Of a stretch of DNA of 60,299 nucleotides, positions 59,726 through 60,299 are shown in pieces. Source of the DNA: Clostridia bacterium (GTDB lineage: Bacteria; Bacillota; Clostridia; Christensenellales; CAG-138); contig JAFXZJ010000012.1 of the NCBI GenBank assembly GCA_017541305.1, positions 1-60,299 of the forward strand, written 5' to 3'. Every line of letters starts with the position of its first letter. The stretch's first letter is position 1. A program made the translations under genes and the position numbers. Below the pieces are notes generated by a model, which did no database searches, was not told the origin of the DNA, and saw nothing but the letters and a program-made list of their open reading frames with translations.

Positions 59726-60299
59726 TTACCTCCTGTCGAGCTTTTCAAGCAGCGGCTTCACGGCAAGCTTTCCCGCAATAAGCACGCCCAGACCGCACGC
59801 GGTCATCACGAACAGCATCAGCCAATTCCCGCGCGTCATTTCATTGAAGTGCAGGGCGAACACGCCCGGCAGGAACGCGAGCGCCAGTGCGAACACCGCG
59901 CACATGGCGGCGCATACCGCGATCCTCAGGCGGGAGAAGGGCATGCAGGTCAGCACAAGATTGGCAAGGCCTATCGTGCCCGCCGAGACCACTGCCATGG
60001 TCGAGGCGGCGTGCGCTTTCACGCCGCAGTATTCGGCGATCATTGCCGCCAGCGCACACAGGAAGACTCCCGCCGCCCCCGGCAGCGCGTTAAGTATTAT
60101 CCTGTTGAGAAAATGCCCCTTTGCGCGCTCGGAGCTCGGCTCCAGCGCAAGAAAGAACGAGGGTATGCCCACCGTCACCGCGCTCACAAGCGTCAGATGT
60201 ATCGGCTCGAACGGGTATTTGAGCGGCAGAAACAGCGCGATCAGTATGTTGATCGCCGAAAGCCCGAATGAGTAAAGCGTCTTTTGCAAAAAGAGCGAG
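59726..60299 (-). CDS. Cation P-type ATPase, C-terminal part (5' end outside window)
   Basis: The last 190 residues of a membrane ATPase that enters from the right edge in frame (SLFLQKTLYSFG). The stretch TLVSAVTVGIPSFFLALEPSSERAKGHFLNR is a hallmark of the membrane segment after the ATPase core in P-type cation pumps, closest in my reading to CtpE-like calcium ATPases. Five to six membrane helices are visible. The nucleotide-binding and phosphorylation domains lie outside the window, so the transported ion cannot be judged. It appears to lead the operon that follows. Confidence 0.75.
   Translation of the reverse strand, partial: SLFLQKTLYSFGLSAINILIALFLPLKYPFEPIHLTLVSAVTVGIPSFFLALEPSSERAKGHFLNRIILNALPGAAGVFLCALAAMIAEYCGVKAHAASTMAVVSAGTIGLANLVLTCMPFSRLRIAVCAAMCAVFALALAFLPGVFALHFNEMTRGNWLMLFVMTACGLGVLIAGKLAVKPLLEKLDRR

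Overview
The window is a GC-rich, densely packed chromosomal segment of an anaerobic, low-oxygen-lifestyle member of the Clostridia. The lineage is suggested by a SCIFF peptide with its radical SAM maturase, a class III fructose-1,6-bisphosphatase, a T-box-controlled thrS next to a YtxC-like sporulation gene, CarD with YacL, HemZ, and a recJ-apt-rel-dtd-hemZ gene order. I would guess a gut Clostridia (possibly Christensenellales), but the sequence alone does not settle the family. I see no phage, insertion sequence with a transposase, or CRISPR array.

Layout. Positions 1-1,440 (minus strand) hold a partial GNAT acetyltransferase behind a long structured leader, a cluster of tRNA-tail-bounded repeats, and two tRNA-Ser genes. 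Positions 1,460-3,315 hold yacL and carD; 3,316-5,395 a sigma factor with a membrane-bound putative anti-sigma factor. Positions 5,454-8,383 hold deoD and T-box-regulated thrS, divergent from ytxC. Positions 9,004-14,713 carry an NlpC/P60 cell-wall hydrolase with a long Thr/Pro linker, a WYL regulator, fbp and an Eis-like acetyltransferase. Positions 14,804-26,653 carry yajC, a TIGR04086-type membrane protein, SCIFF (scfA), scfB, recJ, apt, rel, dtd, a metallo-beta-lactamase hydrolase and hemZ. This row is interrupted at 15,259-16,800 by an AT-rich cassette on the opposite strand, made of secreted or membrane proteins of unknown role.

Positions 26,865-32,721 hold rpsU, a uracil-DNA glycosylase, a surface protein, a PrsA-like lipoprotein, rqcP and a fused ispDF. 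Positions 32,677-40,970 form one long minus-strand operon: a TIM-barrel protein, the cobalamin lower-ligand genes cobT, cobU, cobS, a short CobU paralogue and a CobC-like phosphatase, then an MGMT protein, a membrane protein, a PLP decarboxylase-like enzyme, a DNA polymerase III delta-prime subunit and ricT.

Positions 41,022-53,242 are a carbohydrate region: a MalEFG/MsmX-type ABC importer, a GT-C membrane glycosyltransferase, a GH53 endo-galactanase lipoprotein and a divergent GH13 lipoprotein. The extracellular enzymes would cut galactan and alpha-glucan and the importer would take up the oligosaccharides. Positions 53,263-60,299 hold an amidohydrolase-HD fusion and a minus-strand operon (P-type ATPase, PPOX-like flavoprotein, YdeI fusion, PlsC-like acyltransferase, N-formylglutamate amidohydrolase-like protein, HD hydrolase).

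The less ordinary items are the tRNA-tail-bounded repeats, the AT-rich cassette splitting the yajC-SCIFF neighbourhood, two fusion proteins whose junctions still show remnants of a lost gene boundary, a divergent CobU pair, and ABC permeases with long extra membrane domains.
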